Shown: piece by piece, positions 50,552 to 59,971 of the stretch
How positions within the stretch are numbered: position 1 is the first letter of the stretch
How the letters are laid out: each line of letters begins with the position of its first letter
Assembly: GCF_000517385.1 (NCBI RefSeq)
Contig: NZ_BAUW01000001.1
Location: 62,001-126,000, forward strand
Length of the DNA: 64,000 nt
Origin: Mesobacillus boroniphilus JCM 21738
GTDB lineage: Bacteria; Bacillota; Bacilli; Bacillales; Cytobacillaceae
Direction of reading: 5' to 3'
Notes under the pieces: generated by a model
The model's input: the letters and a program-made list of their open reading frames with translations, nothing else
Database searches by the model: none
Told to the model about the DNA's origin: nothing
Position numbers and translations under genes: made by a program

Positions 50552-51739
50552 ATGGAGATCCAATTAGCCAGCAGAGTGGGAGCACTCACTCCTTCATCAA
50601 CTTTGGCAATTACCGCAAAAGCAAAAGAATTAAAAGCGCAAGGGAAAGACGTGATAGGACTAGGAGCGGGTGAACCTGACTTCAATACACCGCAGCATAT
50701 TATTGATGCTGCTGTTAAGTCCATGAATGAAGGGTTCACTAAGTACACACCATCTGGCGGTCTGCCGGAGTTGAAAAAGGAAATCGCAGCGAAGTTAAAA
50801 GGTGATCAAGGACTTGAATATCAGTTGAATGAAATCATCGTAACAAGCGGAGCTAAGCATGGCTTGTACACCCTGTTCCAAGTACTTATTGATGAAGGTG
50901 ACGAGGTGATCATTCCGATTCCTTATTGGGTCAGCTATCCTGAACAAGTGAAGCTTGCAGGAGGAAATCCTGTCTACGTGGAAGGGCTAGAACAGAACAA
51001 CTTCAAAATCACTCCTGAACAACTAAAGGAAAAGGTCACCGACAAGACAAAGGCGGTCATCATTAATTCCCCAAGCAATCCTACCGGAATGGTATATTCG
51101 AGAGAGGAATTGAAGGCTCTTGGTGATGTATGTCTTGAGAATGGAATCCTGATTATCTCTGATGAGATTTATGAAAAATTAATTTATGGAAATGCTGAGC
51201 ATATATCCATTGCTGAACTCTCAGAAGAACTTAAGAAGCAGACGATCATTATCAATGGAGTTTCTAAGTCGCACTCAATGACGGGCTGGAGAATCGGGTA
51301 TGCAGCAGGTAATAGTAAAATCATCAATGCAATGACTGACCTGGCAAGCCATAGCACATCAAATCCAACGACTCCTGCACAGTATGCGACAATTGAAGCT
51401 TACCGAGGGTCACAGGATGCGGTAGAGACTATGCGTACGGCTTTTGAGGAAAGACTTGAAATCATCCACGGCAAGCTGAATGAAATACCGGGAATCAGCT
51501 GTATAAAGCCTCTGGGAGCATTTTACCTGTTCCCTAATGCAAAAGAAGCGGCTCTTATGACGGGCTGCACGGATGTGGATGAGTTTGCAGAAGTATTGCT
51601 GACAGAAGCGAATGTTGCAGTAGTTCCTGGCTCAGGTTTTGGAGCTCCAGACTATATGCGACTGTCATACGCTACATCCCTTGAGCAGTTGGAGGAAGCG
51701 ATCAGCAGAATTCATCAATTTATTGAAAGCAAGGCTTAA
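50552..51739 (+). CDS. aspB: Aspartate aminotransferase AspB
   Basis: A PLP enzyme exchanging amino groups between aspartate and 2-oxoglutarate. It is of the Ib subgroup, 395 residues from ATG 50552 (TAGGAGG upstream). GAGEPDFNTPQHI, INSPSNPTGMVYS and the PLP lysine in INGVSKSHSMTGWRIGY are signatures. In B. subtilis asnS follows; here only a remnant does. Confidence 0.95.
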   Translation: MEIQLASRVGALTPSSTLAITAKAKELKAQGKDVIGLGAGEPDFNTPQHIIDAAVKSMNEGFTKYTPSGGLPELKKEIAAKLKGDQGLEYQLNEIIVTSGAKHGLYTLFQVLIDEGDEVIIPIPYWVSYPEQVKLAGGNPVYVEGLEQNNFKITPEQLKEKVTDKTKAVIINSPSNPTGMVYSREELKALGDVCLENGILIISDEIYEKLIYGNAEHISIAELSEELKKQTIIINGVSKSHSMTGWRIGYAAGNSKIINAMTDLASHSTSNPTTPAQYATIEAYRGSQDAVETMRTAFEERLEIIHGKLNEIPGISCIKPLGAFYLFPNAKEAALMTGCTDVDEFAEVLLTEANVAVVPGSGFGAPDYMRLSYATSLEQLEEAISRIHQFIESKA

Positions 51740-51742
51740 ATT

Positions 51743-51841
51743 GTCTCGCACTCGGGCTTCCGGCTTGGACTTGAAAGAACTGTAGCGAGAATCAGCGGGG
51801 TAGAACACGTACTTGAAAAGATCCCATTTCACGTTTACTGA
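51743..51841 (+). pseudogene. asnS: 3' remnant of asnS (asparaginyl-tRNA synthetase)
   Basis: Directly after the aspB stop, one frame reads [18 protein letters not shown] then [14 protein letters not shown] and a stop at 51841. This matches the last 30 or so residues of AsnS ([31 protein letters not shown]...), which contain class II motif 3. The Gly of GFGLGLER is Arg and the Trp of VAWISG is Arg. Everything upstream of motif 3 is gone. In B. subtilis asnS lies exactly here, between aspB and dnaD. So the gene was deleted and its 3' end is left. Confidence 0.8.
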
Positions 51842-51867
51842 TCCGTCTTTACCCATAAAAAAACGAA

Positions 51868-51900
51868 AAGGCCCGTACAGTGCGGGCCTTGTTGTATTTT
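51868..51900. terminator. Terminator after the asnS remnant (old aspB-asnS terminator)
   Basis: A perfect 8-base stem AAGGCCCG/CGGGCCTT (loop TACAGTG), followed by GTTGTATTTT. The minus strand also has a T run, so it may work both ways. Confidence 0.78.
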
Positions 51901-52034
51901 GGGGAATCATGTTTTATTTTGTCTGTATCAGCTCTCCTTTTCGTTATTTTTCGACTAATTTCCCTTTTTAATCTTTTTCTATTTTATTACCAGCCGGGCT
52001 TGTTCATGCTATACTATGAAAAGAGGTGTCCGGA

Positions 52035-52742
52035 ATGAAAAAAGCAGATATGTTAGATTGGCTGAAAGAGGGGAATGTTACAATTCCTGCTGTATTGCTT
52101 ACGCAGTACAAAGAAATGAGATTGAACGAACAAGAATTAGCATTATTACTTCATGTATTCTATTTTTCTGAAAAAGGAAATGAATTTCCTACGCCTACGG
52201 AACTTGCAGCCCGCATGACGATATCGGCTTTCGAATGTACAGATTTGCTCCGATCCCTGATTCAAAGAGGGTTTATATCAATAAGTGACGGGAATTCTAC
52301 GGACGGAATCAGATATGAAAAATATTCCCTGGAACCGTTGTGGGAAAAGCTGTTTGACCAGTTTATGCTCAAACGGAAACAGGAACAAGAGATGACCAAC
52401 CAGAAGGAAGAAACAGATTTATATACAACGTTTGAAAGGGAATTCGGCAGGCCGCTTTCACCCTTTGAGTGTGAGTCACTGGCAATGTGGATGGATGACG
52501 ATCACCATGATCCTATCATCATTAAAGCTGCATTAAGAGAAGCTGTCATTTCTGGTAAATTGAATTTTCGGTACATAGACCGGATTCTTTTTGAATGGAA
52601 GAAGAACGGGATCAAGACAATCGAACAAGCCAAAAGTTATGGAAGGAAATTCAGGCAGCATCAGGGTGCTCTAAAGGCAGGGAAGGAAGAGCCTAAAGTT
52701 TCTGCGAATCCTGTTCCGTTTTATAACTGGCTTGAACAGTAA
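52035..52742 (+). CDS. dnaD: DNA replication initiation protein DnaD
   Basis: Needed with DnaB and DnaI to load the replicative helicase at oriC and during restart. The N-terminal winged-helix part has TPTELAARMTIS; the C-terminal domain has FEREFGRPLSPFECESLAMW, FRYIDRILFEWKKNGI (the DnaD/YxxxIxxxW motif) and ends PFYNWLEQ. ATG 52035 follows AGAGGTG and gives 235 residues; GTG 52026 overlaps that site. Confidence 0.95.
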   Translation: MKKADMLDWLKEGNVTIPAVLLTQYKEMRLNEQELALLLHVFYFSEKGNEFPTPTELAARMTISAFECTDLLRSLIQRGFISISDGNSTDGIRYEKYSLEPLWEKLFDQFMLKRKQEQEMTNQKEETDLYTTFEREFGRPLSPFECESLAMWMDDDHHDPIIIKAALREAVISGKLNFRYIDRILFEWKKNGIKTIEQAKSYGRKFRQHQGALKAGKEEPKVSANPVPFYNWLEQ

Positions 52743-52833
52743 TGCTAACGAGAGAATTCATCTATTCTCTCTTTTTTTAAGTTCTTTTCGAGGTGTAATG
52801 TCTTAATTCATATTGAAAGTCGTGGTGAAATAT

Positions 52834-53484
52834 ATGTTAAATAAACAGCAAATCCGGTTTTGCCTTGATGAAATGGGAAAGATGTTTCCTAATGCGCATT
52901 GCGAGCTGGTTCATTCTAATCCTTTTGAACTTGTCATTGCAGTCGCCCTATCTGCTCAGTGTACTGATGCCCTGGTGAATAGGGTGACAAAAAACTTATT
53001 CCAAAAATACAAAAGTCCTGAGGATTTTTTGAGTGTTTCATTGGACGAACTGCAACAGGACATCCGGTCAATTGGATTATATCGCAATAAAGCGAAAAAC
53101 ATCCAAAAACTTTGCAGGATGATCATCGATAAATATGGAGGAGAGGTTCCGCGGGACAGGGATGAATTGACGAAGCTTCCTGGCGTTGGGCGTAAAACAG
53201 CCAATGTCGTGGTTTCAGTTGCTTTCGGGATTCCTGCTATTGCAGTTGATACACATGTGGAGCGGGTCAGCAAACGCGTGGCTTTTTGCCGCTGGAAGGA
53301 TTCAGTTCTTGAGGTTGAGAGGACATTGATGAGAAAGGTTCCTGAGGAAGAATGGTCCATTACGCATCACAGAATGATTTTTTTTGGACGATACCACTGC
53401 AAAGCACAGAATCCCAAGTGTGAAACATGTCCTTTATTGGAGGTATGCAGAGAGGGCAAAAAAAGAATGAGAGCCAAAGCATGA
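52834..53484 (+). CDS. nth: Endonuclease III
   Basis: A base-excision repair glycosylase/lyase for oxidised pyrimidines. The helix-hairpin-helix LPGVGRKTANVVVSVAFG carries the catalytic Lys, followed by AVDTHVERVSKR with the Asp. The 4Fe-4S cluster site is C-X6-C-X2-C-X5-C in CKAQNPKCETCPLLEVC. ATG 52834 gives 216 residues; the frame is open to TTG 52813. It overlaps ypoC at its end. Confidence 0.96.
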   Translation: MLNKQQIRFCLDEMGKMFPNAHCELVHSNPFELVIAVALSAQCTDALVNRVTKNLFQKYKSPEDFLSVSLDELQQDIRSIGLYRNKAKNIQKLCRMIIDKYGGEVPRDRDELTKLPGVGRKTANVVVSVAFGIPAIAVDTHVERVSKRVAFCRWKDSVLEVERTLMRKVPEEEWSITHHRMIFFGRYHCKAQNPKCETCPLLEVCREGKKRMRAKA

Positions 53485-53861
53485 TGGAAAGAACAGATAT
53501 TTCCTCCCAGGATTTTGTACAAGCAGTGGAGAGGGTCCTCAGTGAATGGAGGCATTCCAAGGATGAACTAGATATTCACTTCCAGAACAGGGATAGCGAT
53601 AAGGCACTGCCATTTATGAAGAGGGCAATAGATTTATTTGAACAGTTCCTTATAAGTTCAAATAGCCTGAGTCCAGATAAGTATTGTATCAAAGATTGTA
53701 AAATTAAGCCGGTGAATGTAGAAGAAAGGCTTGATTTTATCGTATCGAGACCCACACTTTTTCATTCTTATAAACAACTTGCTGAATTGTTCAATGAACA
53801 GGAAAAGCTGTTTGCCAAACAAACGATTTTAAATAGATCAAAAAACAAACGTCCTGATTGA
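53481..53861 (+). CDS. ypoC: YpoC family protein
   Basis: A 126-residue soluble protein (MMERTDISSQDFVQAVERVL...) between nth and ponA, the place of B. subtilis YpoC. It overlaps the nth stop by 4 bases (ATGA), which decides the start; the frame is open to 53427. Function unknown. Confidence 0.75.
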   Translation: MMERTDISSQDFVQAVERVLSEWRHSKDELDIHFQNRDSDKALPFMKRAIDLFEQFLISSNSLSPDKYCIKDCKIKPVNVEERLDFIVSRPTLFHSYKQLAELFNEQEKLFAKQTILNRSKNKRPD

Positions 53862-53880
53862 CTCAGGACGTTTGTTTTTT
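53844..53880. terminator. Two-way terminator between ypoC and ponA
   Basis: A perfect 14-base stem AACAAACGTCCTGA/TCAGGACGTTTGTT (loop TTGAC) with T runs on both strands. The left arm overlaps the ypoC end. Confidence 0.9.
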
Positions 53881-53908
53881 GTCGTTTTATTGAGTTTTGG
53901 AAGGGTGA

Positions 53909-56460
53909 TCAATCTTCATCCCCATCACCATTGGAGTTACCATCATTATTTCCATCGCCTACACTTTCACCATTGTCATTGTCATTGTCATTGTCATTGT
54001 TATTTCCGTTTCCGTTTCCGTTCCCTTGGCCATTTTCATTTCCTTCATCGTTTTCATTTTCTTCATTTTCATTCTCGCCATCTTCTGGTTCTGGCAGTAG
54101 TGGTTCTGGAACTTCGACTTTTAGAGTGGCAGGGTCAGACCGCTGTTCACCACGTAGCGCTGTGACTTTGAATGAATAAATTCCGCCTGGAACTACATTG
54201 GCGATTTTCAAGCCTGTCTCAGCTGTAGTGGTCAGTGGTTGCTCAGGACCTTCATCAAGGGATGCGGTAACCTCGAATTTGATATCTTCTTTATTCTCCT
54301 GATTGAATTCCCAGCTCAGGATGATCTCATTTTTTGTTTCATCGTATTTTGCTTCAAGTTTTGAAGGAGTTTCAAGCTTTTCAAACTTCTTGGATGTTTC
54401 CTTAGGAACATTGCCCGTTACAGCCCACTCGTAAAGGATTTCATCCTTTGGAGTATAATCACTTGCAAGCTTTGCAGGCATTGTACCTTTTTCGATTTTA
54501 ACTCTTTCCACACTCTTTGGAACAGTGAAATCAGGTGTATCTACGTCTTTAGATACATAGGTCATCAGATTCTTGAAGAGAGTCTGTGATATTTTTTGTT
54601 CGTTACCGTACAGTGCCGTCTTTCTGTCGCTATAACCGGTCCAGACGGATGCCGTATACCTTGTTGTATAGCCTACAAACCAGGAATCAGGGACACCGTC
54701 ATTTTTAATTCCCCATTTTTTGATATCTTCCGGCGTGTAGTTTGTTGTTCCTGTTTTTCCGGCAACATGAAGGTTTGGGATGTTTGCGTAAGTTGCTCCT
54801 GTACCTTGCTTGATCGCCGTCTTAAGCATATCGGAAATCATGAATGCAGTGTAATCTTTCATAACCACTTCAGTTTCCGGTGTCAAATCAATTTCTGTCT
54901 TGTCACGAAGTACAACCTTTTTGACTGAGTATGGCTCTGTAAAGAAACCATTGTTACCAAAGGCTGCATATGCACCAGCCATTTCAATCGGAGCAATTTC
55001 ATGAGCCCCAATAGAAGCAGATTCAAAAATTGGATCATTTAGTGTTAAACCAAGCTTAACTCCGAACTCCCTTGCCTTTTCGTCACCTACTGCCTGGAAG
55101 GCCTGCAGGGCAGGGATGTTGATTGATTTAGCAAGGCTGATCTCATTGTCATGATGCCATTGTATTTGTCATTCCAGTTACCTATCGGTTCGCCGTTAGA
55201 ATAGGTCATAGGCTTATCTTCAAGCATATGATAGGTACCCCAGCGTAAATGCTCAATCACCGGTCCATAGTCAAGGATTGGCTTGATGGTTGATCCGGGC
55301 TGTCTTTTTACATCAATCGCATAATTCAAACCGCGTTTGACCTGCTGATTCCTGCCGCCGCCTATTGCGCGGATTTCACCGGTTTTCGTATCAAGCAGCG
55401 TAATGCCAGCTTGCATTTCATTGTTAGGGAATTGTACAGCAGCATCTGTATTAAGGATGGTCTCTACATGTTTCTGTGCATTTTGATCTAGTGTTGTATA
55501 AATTTCAAGTCCATCGGAAAAAATATCAAAATCGGTTTTTTCTGTTACTTCCTCGATTACCATGTCAACAAATGCATCGAATGGTTCTTCGTTCTTATTC
55601 TTTCTGTTTTCTTCCTTCACGAGGCTGGATTCAACAGGGATCTTTTGTGCATTTTCTTTCTGTTCCTGTGAAATGAAGCCATGATGTTGCATCAGATATA
55701 ATACAGTGTTCCTTCGTTTCTCCGCCTTTTCAGGGTTGGTAAAAGGATTGTAATTATTAGGACTCTGAGGCATACCAGCAAGCAGGGCGGCTTCATGAAG
55801 CTCAAGCTCACTTAAATCATCTTTTCCAAAGTATGTCTTTGATGCAGTCAGGACACCGTGCATATTTTCTGACATATAGATTTTATTTACATACATTTCA
55901 AAGATTTGCTGTTTTGTATACTTTTGTTCGAGCTGGTAAGCTAGCCATGCTTCTTGTGCTTTCCTTGAGATCGTTTTTTCAAAGCCAAGGAAGTAGTTTT
56001 TGACAACTTGCTGCGTAATGGTGGAAGCCCCTTCGGATCCAAAGCCGTCAGTTATATTTGCTATAACGGCTCCTCCAAGGCGGATGATGTCGATACCATT
56101 ATGTTTATAGAATCTTACATCCTCTGTCGCTAAAAAGGCGTTTTCCACTAGTTTTGGTATATCCTCATATGCTACATAATCCCGGTTCTGCGAGCCTACT
56201 TCTGTTACAAGCTTTTTATCTTTATCATAGATCTTAGAAGATATAGGGTCTTTGAGCAAGGACTCATCAAGTTTTGGTGTATCCTGTATCATGAAAGCGA
56301 AGGTAGCGATTCCGGTCAACATGCCGATGATGCCCAGGGCAATCAGCGTGAGGAAAATTTTCTTGAACATTCCTTTATTCGCTTTCTTGCCTTTTGTTTT
56401 CTTAGTCTTGGCTGCCTGTTGTCTTCGGCGCTCCTCTCTAGTTTGAGGTTTTTGTGCCAT
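53909..56460 (-). CDS. ponA: Class A penicillin-binding protein PonA (frameshifted, Asn/Asp/Gly-rich tail)
   Basis: A bifunctional peptidoglycan synthase. A basic N-terminus and membrane helix (about 32-57) are followed by the GT51 glycosyltransferase domain (ATEDVRFYKHNG, EGASTITQQVVKNY) and the transpeptidase domain with STIK (SXXK), SIN (SXN) and KTGT. One base is missing near 55127, just before SIN (ALAKSINIPALQAFQAVGDE is the restored sequence). A fibronectin-III-like domain (about 690-790) and a tail of about 60 residues rich in Asn, Asp, Glu and Gly follow. Corrected length is 850. recU lies 32 bases upstream, as in B. subtilis. Confidence 0.95.
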
Positions 56461-56492
56461 TTATAGATCATTCCTTTCTCGCAATAAAAACA

Positions 56493-57110
56493 CTAACTAA
56501 GTTTATAAAGATAATCGATAACTTTTATATAGTCAATCCTTGGGTGAAGGCCAAGGGGTATTTGATGGCCGAATTCAAAGACTTCTTCCTTTGTGATTGA
56601 CTTCCTGCCGCCATTTTTCATTCTTTTCCAGAAAGTCAGCAAATGGCTCGCTTCCAGCATGTATATCTCTTCTTCCGAGGAGAAACGAAGGATGACAAAA
56701 CATATACCTCCTTGCTCAAGCACAGCTTTCATATGGACAATCTGATGTTCATGGAAGTTTTTCAATGGAAACGATGTTGAAAACTTAGTCTCTTTGGCTT
56801 CAAAATCAATGTACCTTCCCTTGTAAACTCCATTATAGTCTGTAGTAGAAGCTTGTTTAAAGTATGCCTCTTTTATAACAGCTGCACTCCTGCGCGGATA
56901 ATCCACATTAACGATTTGAACGGGTGTCGGTTTCTTATGGATGACTGCTATGCCCCGGTCAACATAGTAGGAGTTTGTTTCATTCAAGTCCTCCTCCAAT
57001 GTCATTCCTCTATTGCTATAGGCTGCATTTTTTTGCACTCTGGCTTTTTTTGCCGGCTCTTTATTTGTATTTGGTGAATATTTCTTACCATTTGGATAAT
57101 TGAATATCAA
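56493..57110 (-). CDS. recU: Holliday junction resolvase RecU
   Basis: Cuts Holliday junctions and works with RecA and RuvAB. It is 205 residues with [58 protein letters not shown] (the nuclease Asp-Glu-Lys core) and HEHQIVHM-type His motif. TTG at 57110 is chosen over GTG 57119 because GAGGTGGT lies 4 bases before it and [11 protein letters not shown] matches relatives. Confidence 0.95.
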   Translation of the reverse strand: MIFNYPNGKKYSPNTNKEPAKKARVQKNAAYSNRGMTLEEDLNETNSYYVDRGIAVIHKKPTPVQIVNVDYPRRSAAVIKEAYFKQASTTDYNGVYKGRYIDFEAKETKFSTSFPLKNFHEHQIVHMKAVLEQGGICFVILRFSSEEEIYMLEASHLLTFWKRMKNGGRKSITKEEVFEFGHQIPLGLHPRIDYIKVIDYLYKLS

Positions 57111-57227
57111 GCTGACCACCTCGCAGACTACTCTATATCATACCAAATATCAACGGTATTTGGTTGAATAAAAAGCCTCATTTCACATCACCCTATAAAG
57201 AACCTATAGAAAAGGAAGAGAAAAGGT

Positions 57228-58220
57228 GTGTCAATAACCCAAAATCCTCAATTTCATCAGCTGCCTGACCATGAAGCGGAGATCATACAAAAGATAAGGC
57301 TGGAAACTGATGACCTAAATTTGGACAATATCTCAAGAACTAGAGCGTATCTTGATTTTTATCTGGAGTATCCCGAAATGATTTGGGCATTCCTGGCCAG
57401 CATGGTTTCAAGGAATGGCGGCTATAATATGTGCGACCTTGAGGGAGACTGGTACCCAAAAATGCTGGCTCCTCCTATACGCCAGCGGTTGTTTCTCACA
57501 TATGAAAGAGCCAACTGGCTGATTTTCCGTGATGCCTTTTCGCAGCTCCTTTTATACTCTTATTCGACGAAAAAAAGCTCACCAATGTTTCACTTGCTGA
57601 AATACCTGGATGTTTCAAGTTTTATGGAAAAAGAATGGCAGGTATTTTGGGATCGTGGAGATAAAAAAGGCTAATGACTGCTTTGATCATCAATGAACAA
57701 AATGTGATCCATAATCCTGTTATTAGACATCCGGTATATAAAAAGAGAGTATTTAACACAATGATGTTTTCCTTTGAAGATTATCTGCATTTCAGTACGG
57801 TCCTTTTTCCAACGTGTGAGGGAGAACTCTACGGGGCAAGTGTGAATGGATTCAAATCCGTGAGCAAAAGAATAAATCTTGGGAAGCGGCTTGCGTCAAT
57901 TTTATTTGACAGCAGGTATTATCCGTTATTTCTGGAATTCGCGCTCCAAACAGAACATACAGCTTCAAGACATGATTATGAACAGTACTTTCCTTATGAT
58001 AAAAAAAGAGATACGCCATTTCTTCGCTGTACCTATCCAATCATTCAGCATCATTTTCACCAACAAGGTGACTGGTATAAGGAAAGGAAATTTCACAAAA
58101 AGTGGTTTAGCCAGGAACTCAACCACAGACATCCTGTTCACTTAACGGAATGGTACAAAAAAAAAGCAAAAACAATTACATGCCATGATATCGGTAAAGG
58201 AATTATTCACTTCAAATTGA
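57228..58220 (+). CDS. yppC: DUF2515 protein YppC (two frameshifts)
   Basis: A DUF2515 protein of about 330 residues when corrected. The first part runs to EWQVFWDRGDKKG at 57670; one base is missing there and the next frame continues LMTALIINEQNVIHNPVIRHPVYKKRVF. A run of nine A near 58157-58165 seems one base too long: removing one gives WYKKKQKQLHAMISVKELFTSN and a stop at 58220, just before a terminator. Uncorrected, the frame would run through the terminator into the repeat. Start GTG 57228 behind AGGAAGAG. Function unknown. Confidence 0.82.
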
Positions 58221-58228
58221 TACAAACA

Positions 58229-58257
58229 AAAAAGCAAGGGAGCTCCTTGCTTTTTGT
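58229..58257 (+). terminator. Terminator after yppC
   Basis: AAAAAGCAAGG pairs with CCTTGCTTTTT around GAGCT. Confidence 0.85.
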
Positions 58258-58431
58258 CTTAATCCAGCTCCAGCGCCTAGCCCCTCGAGTCGCTTCGGTC
58301 CGCCCAATGAAGTCAAACACCGACTTCACCGGTCGGCCCTCTAAGGCACACGACGTGCAAACCCGACAGCCACACGATGTGGCGTTTTAGGCGGGCAGCG
58401 CAAGTCGGGCTGATCGAGTCGCTTCCGCTTT
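58258..58431. repeat. Palindromic 3'-end repeat with altered right half
   Basis: Left half as at 33640 (CTTAATCCAGCTCCAGCGCC to CGACTTCACCGGTCGGCC). The right half then holds about 55 different bases, including the perfect small palindrome GCCACA-CGA-TGTGGC, before the standard end (GGGCTGATCGAGTCGCTTCCGCTTT). It begins directly after the yppC terminator. Confidence 0.8.
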
Positions 58432-58436
58432 ATGGT

Positions 58437-58544
58437 TCACTCTGCTGGACGGTTTGTACCTTCAAGCTTTTTGTCGCCATATCCTGTTTTCTTCTCAGCC
58501 GTTTTATTAGGCTGCTGCGCAGTTTTCTGTTGTTTTTTATTCAT
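58437..58544 (-). CDS. sspM: Small acid-soluble spore protein SspM
   Basis: A 35-residue basic protein, MNKKQQKTAQQPNKTAEK followed by KTGYGDKKLEGTNRPAE. Size, the Lys/Gln-rich start and the end DKKL-G-NRP match SspM of B. subtilis, a minor spore core protein made in the forespore. GGGAGG lies 7 bases before the ATG on the minus strand. A sigma-G-like pair (CAAACTA and GAATG, 58563-58591) is visible but lies too close to the ribosome site to be sure. No other gene is seen in 58545-58802. Confidence 0.82.
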   Translation of the reverse strand: MNKKQQKTAQQPNKTAEKKTGYGDKKLEGTNRPAE

Positions 58545-58802
58545 GTGAACACCTCCCGAGATTAGTTTGTTCATTTGCTGTTTTTTCATTCGGTAATTGA
58601 TTGTCGAAGGCTGTAAAAATTGACGCTGAAAAGCACTTTGTTTGGCGAATTGCTTCTAGTTTTGTCAACCGTGAAGGATGTTTAAGCAAGAAGTAGAATT
58701 TACAAGTTAAGTTCCTATATTTCATAATAAAGGATTCGTTATCGTTCAGCAGGGTGCATACTGCCAGACCTTAAAATAACTTTAGTTGGGAGAGATTGAT
58801 CG

Positions 58803-59057
58803 ATGAGACCAGGAATTGAGAAAGAAGAGATTTTAGGGATGTTGACTGATATGGCCCATAATCTTGAAGAGACGGATATCAACCTGCATGAATCTTTAAT
58901 GGAAATACGGGAAACGATGTGCCTGAAACATTCATCACAGTTATCAGAAACAGGCATTTTTTTAGATGGAATGGAAGGCAAGCTGCCTAAGTTTATAAAA
59001 TCTGAATTACAAGCAAAGTCAGAGCATTCCTCTCTAAAACTTGAATTAAGTTTTTAA
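58803..59057 (+). CDS. Small uncharacterised protein (yppD position)
   Basis: An 84-residue, acidic, mostly helical protein (MRPGIEKEEILGMLTDMAHNLEE...) with no membrane segment and no motif that I recognise. GGGAGAGA lies before the ATG. A terminator follows. By position between sspM and yppE it may correspond to B. subtilis YppD, but I cannot confirm similarity. Confidence 0.6.
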   Translation: MRPGIEKEEILGMLTDMAHNLEETDINLHESLMEIRETMCLKHSSQLSETGIFLDGMEGKLPKFIKSELQAKSEHSSLKLELSF

Positions 59058-59088
59058 TTTATATTAGAATGGAATCATATCATCTTTA

Positions 59089-59121
59089 AGTAGCTTTCTT
59101 AACAGAAGGCTGCTTTTTTTG
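59089..59121 (+). terminator. Terminator after the 84-residue gene
   Basis: AGTAGCTTTCT pairs with AGAAGGCTGCT (two G-T pairs, loop TAAC) followed by TTTTTTT. Confidence 0.8.
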
Positions 59122-59171
59122 TATAGTAAAAACATTAAAATATGTTTAAAGAAAGTGTGATTAAAGTGGAA

Positions 59172-59537
59172 ATGGAGAATAACATTCTTATATTATCCAA
59201 AAAACTGCTGGTTGATTTGGAGACGGCTCATAAACGATTTCAACATTCAAAGGAAGAGGGAGCAAGGGGTGACTTTCATTCTGAAGTAAAGCCTTTTGCT
59301 GATGAAGTTAAACTTTCTGCAGATGCATGGAGAAAATCTGCAGGCCAATGGATTAGGGAGAATAATCCGAAGAATCTTCATGCTAATCAAATTGAAACAG
59401 CGGCCGACTATTTGGAAGTCATTTCTGTCCAGGCTTTTTTTCCTGAAACAAGCAAGAAAAGATTCCTGGATCAGATTCAATCAGTTGAATTCATATTGAA
59501 CAGCATGATCATTGCCGTCGAGAAAGCAAGGCAGTGA
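59172..59537 (+). CDS. yppE: DUF1798 protein YppE
   Basis: A helical-bundle protein of the DUF1798 family. KPFADEVKLSADAW and QIETAADYLEVISVQAFFPETSKKRFLDQIQSVEFIL are family features, in line with B. subtilis YppE. ATG 59172 (121 residues) fits relatives best; the frame is open to ATG 59142, but no ribosome site stands before either, and GTG 59166 is also possible. Function unknown. Confidence 0.8.
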   Translation: MENNILILSKKLLVDLETAHKRFQHSKEEGARGDFHSEVKPFADEVKLSADAWRKSAGQWIRENNPKNLHANQIETAADYLEVISVQAFFPETSKKRFLDQIQSVEFILNSMIIAVEKARQ

Positions 59538-59543
59538 ATATAA

Positions 59544-59585
59544 AGAAGCACCAGAGGGCGCGACTTTGGTGCTTCCATCTTTTTA
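59544..59585. terminator. Terminator between yppE and yppF
   Basis: GAAGCACCA pairs with TGGTGCTTC around a 13-base loop, followed by CATCTTTTTA. It ends yppE and overlaps the yppF stop. Confidence 0.78.
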
Positions 59586-59780
59586 TATGGATATTTCTTT
59601 CTGATCCTCGGGAATGAAAGCTCCTTGCAATTCCAGTTCACGAACCAGGTTCCGGTATTCTACAATGGTAATTTCTTTCTGAATGTACGATTTTTTAGTA
59701 AAATCGAGCAACTCATTTACATGTTCCGGAGTGTATTCTTTTGTCTCGGCAAATAGATTTTTTAGTTCGTGAACGTTCAT
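59583..59780 (-). CDS. yppF: YppF family small protein
   Basis: A 65-residue soluble protein (MNVHELKNLFAETKEYTPEHVNELLDFTKKSYI...) of the YppF family. The ATG has GGAGGAGGATG upstream on the minus strand. Order yppE-yppF(minus)-yppG follows relatives. Function unknown. Confidence 0.82.
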   Translation of the reverse strand: MNVHELKNLFAETKEYTPEHVNELLDFTKKSYIQKEITIVEYRNLVRELELQGAFIPEDQKEISI

Positions 59781-59910
59781 ATTTCATCCTCCTCCATCAT
59801 TTGAAATAATCGTATCATGAAAATCGAATTGTCATCTATTTTTCAAAAATTGAAACTTCCGACAACATATTTCATCATTAGACAAAATCGGAAGTACCTT
59901 CCAGCCTTAT

Positions 59911-59939
59911 CACCAACTGGGCGGCAATGACATATAATA
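59911..59939 (+). promoter_or_regulatory. Sigma-K promoter of the yppG-like coat gene
   Basis: CACC (59911-59914), 16 bases, CATATAATA (59931-59939). This fits the sigma-K consensus mACm-N16-CATAnnnTA fully and lies about 33 bases before the start. Confidence 0.7.
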
Positions 59940-59971
59940 TCGCAATGAAAACTTGGAGGAGGATGTTCGCG

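Noticed and set aside
51665-51910. A minus-strand frame with protein-like sequence ([23 protein letters not shown])
   Set aside because: It is the antisense of the asnS remnant and the terminator, has no ribosome site, and the sense strand gives a clear AsnS match.
53872-54179. Plus-strand frames rich in His/Phe or Ser/Pro/Phe
   Set aside because: They are the complement of the low-complexity PonA tail and have no ribosome site.
57674-58390. Open frame giving YppC a tail encoded by the repeat
   Set aside because: The tail runs through a strong terminator; one surplus A in a nine-A run explains it, and the corrected frame stops at 58220.
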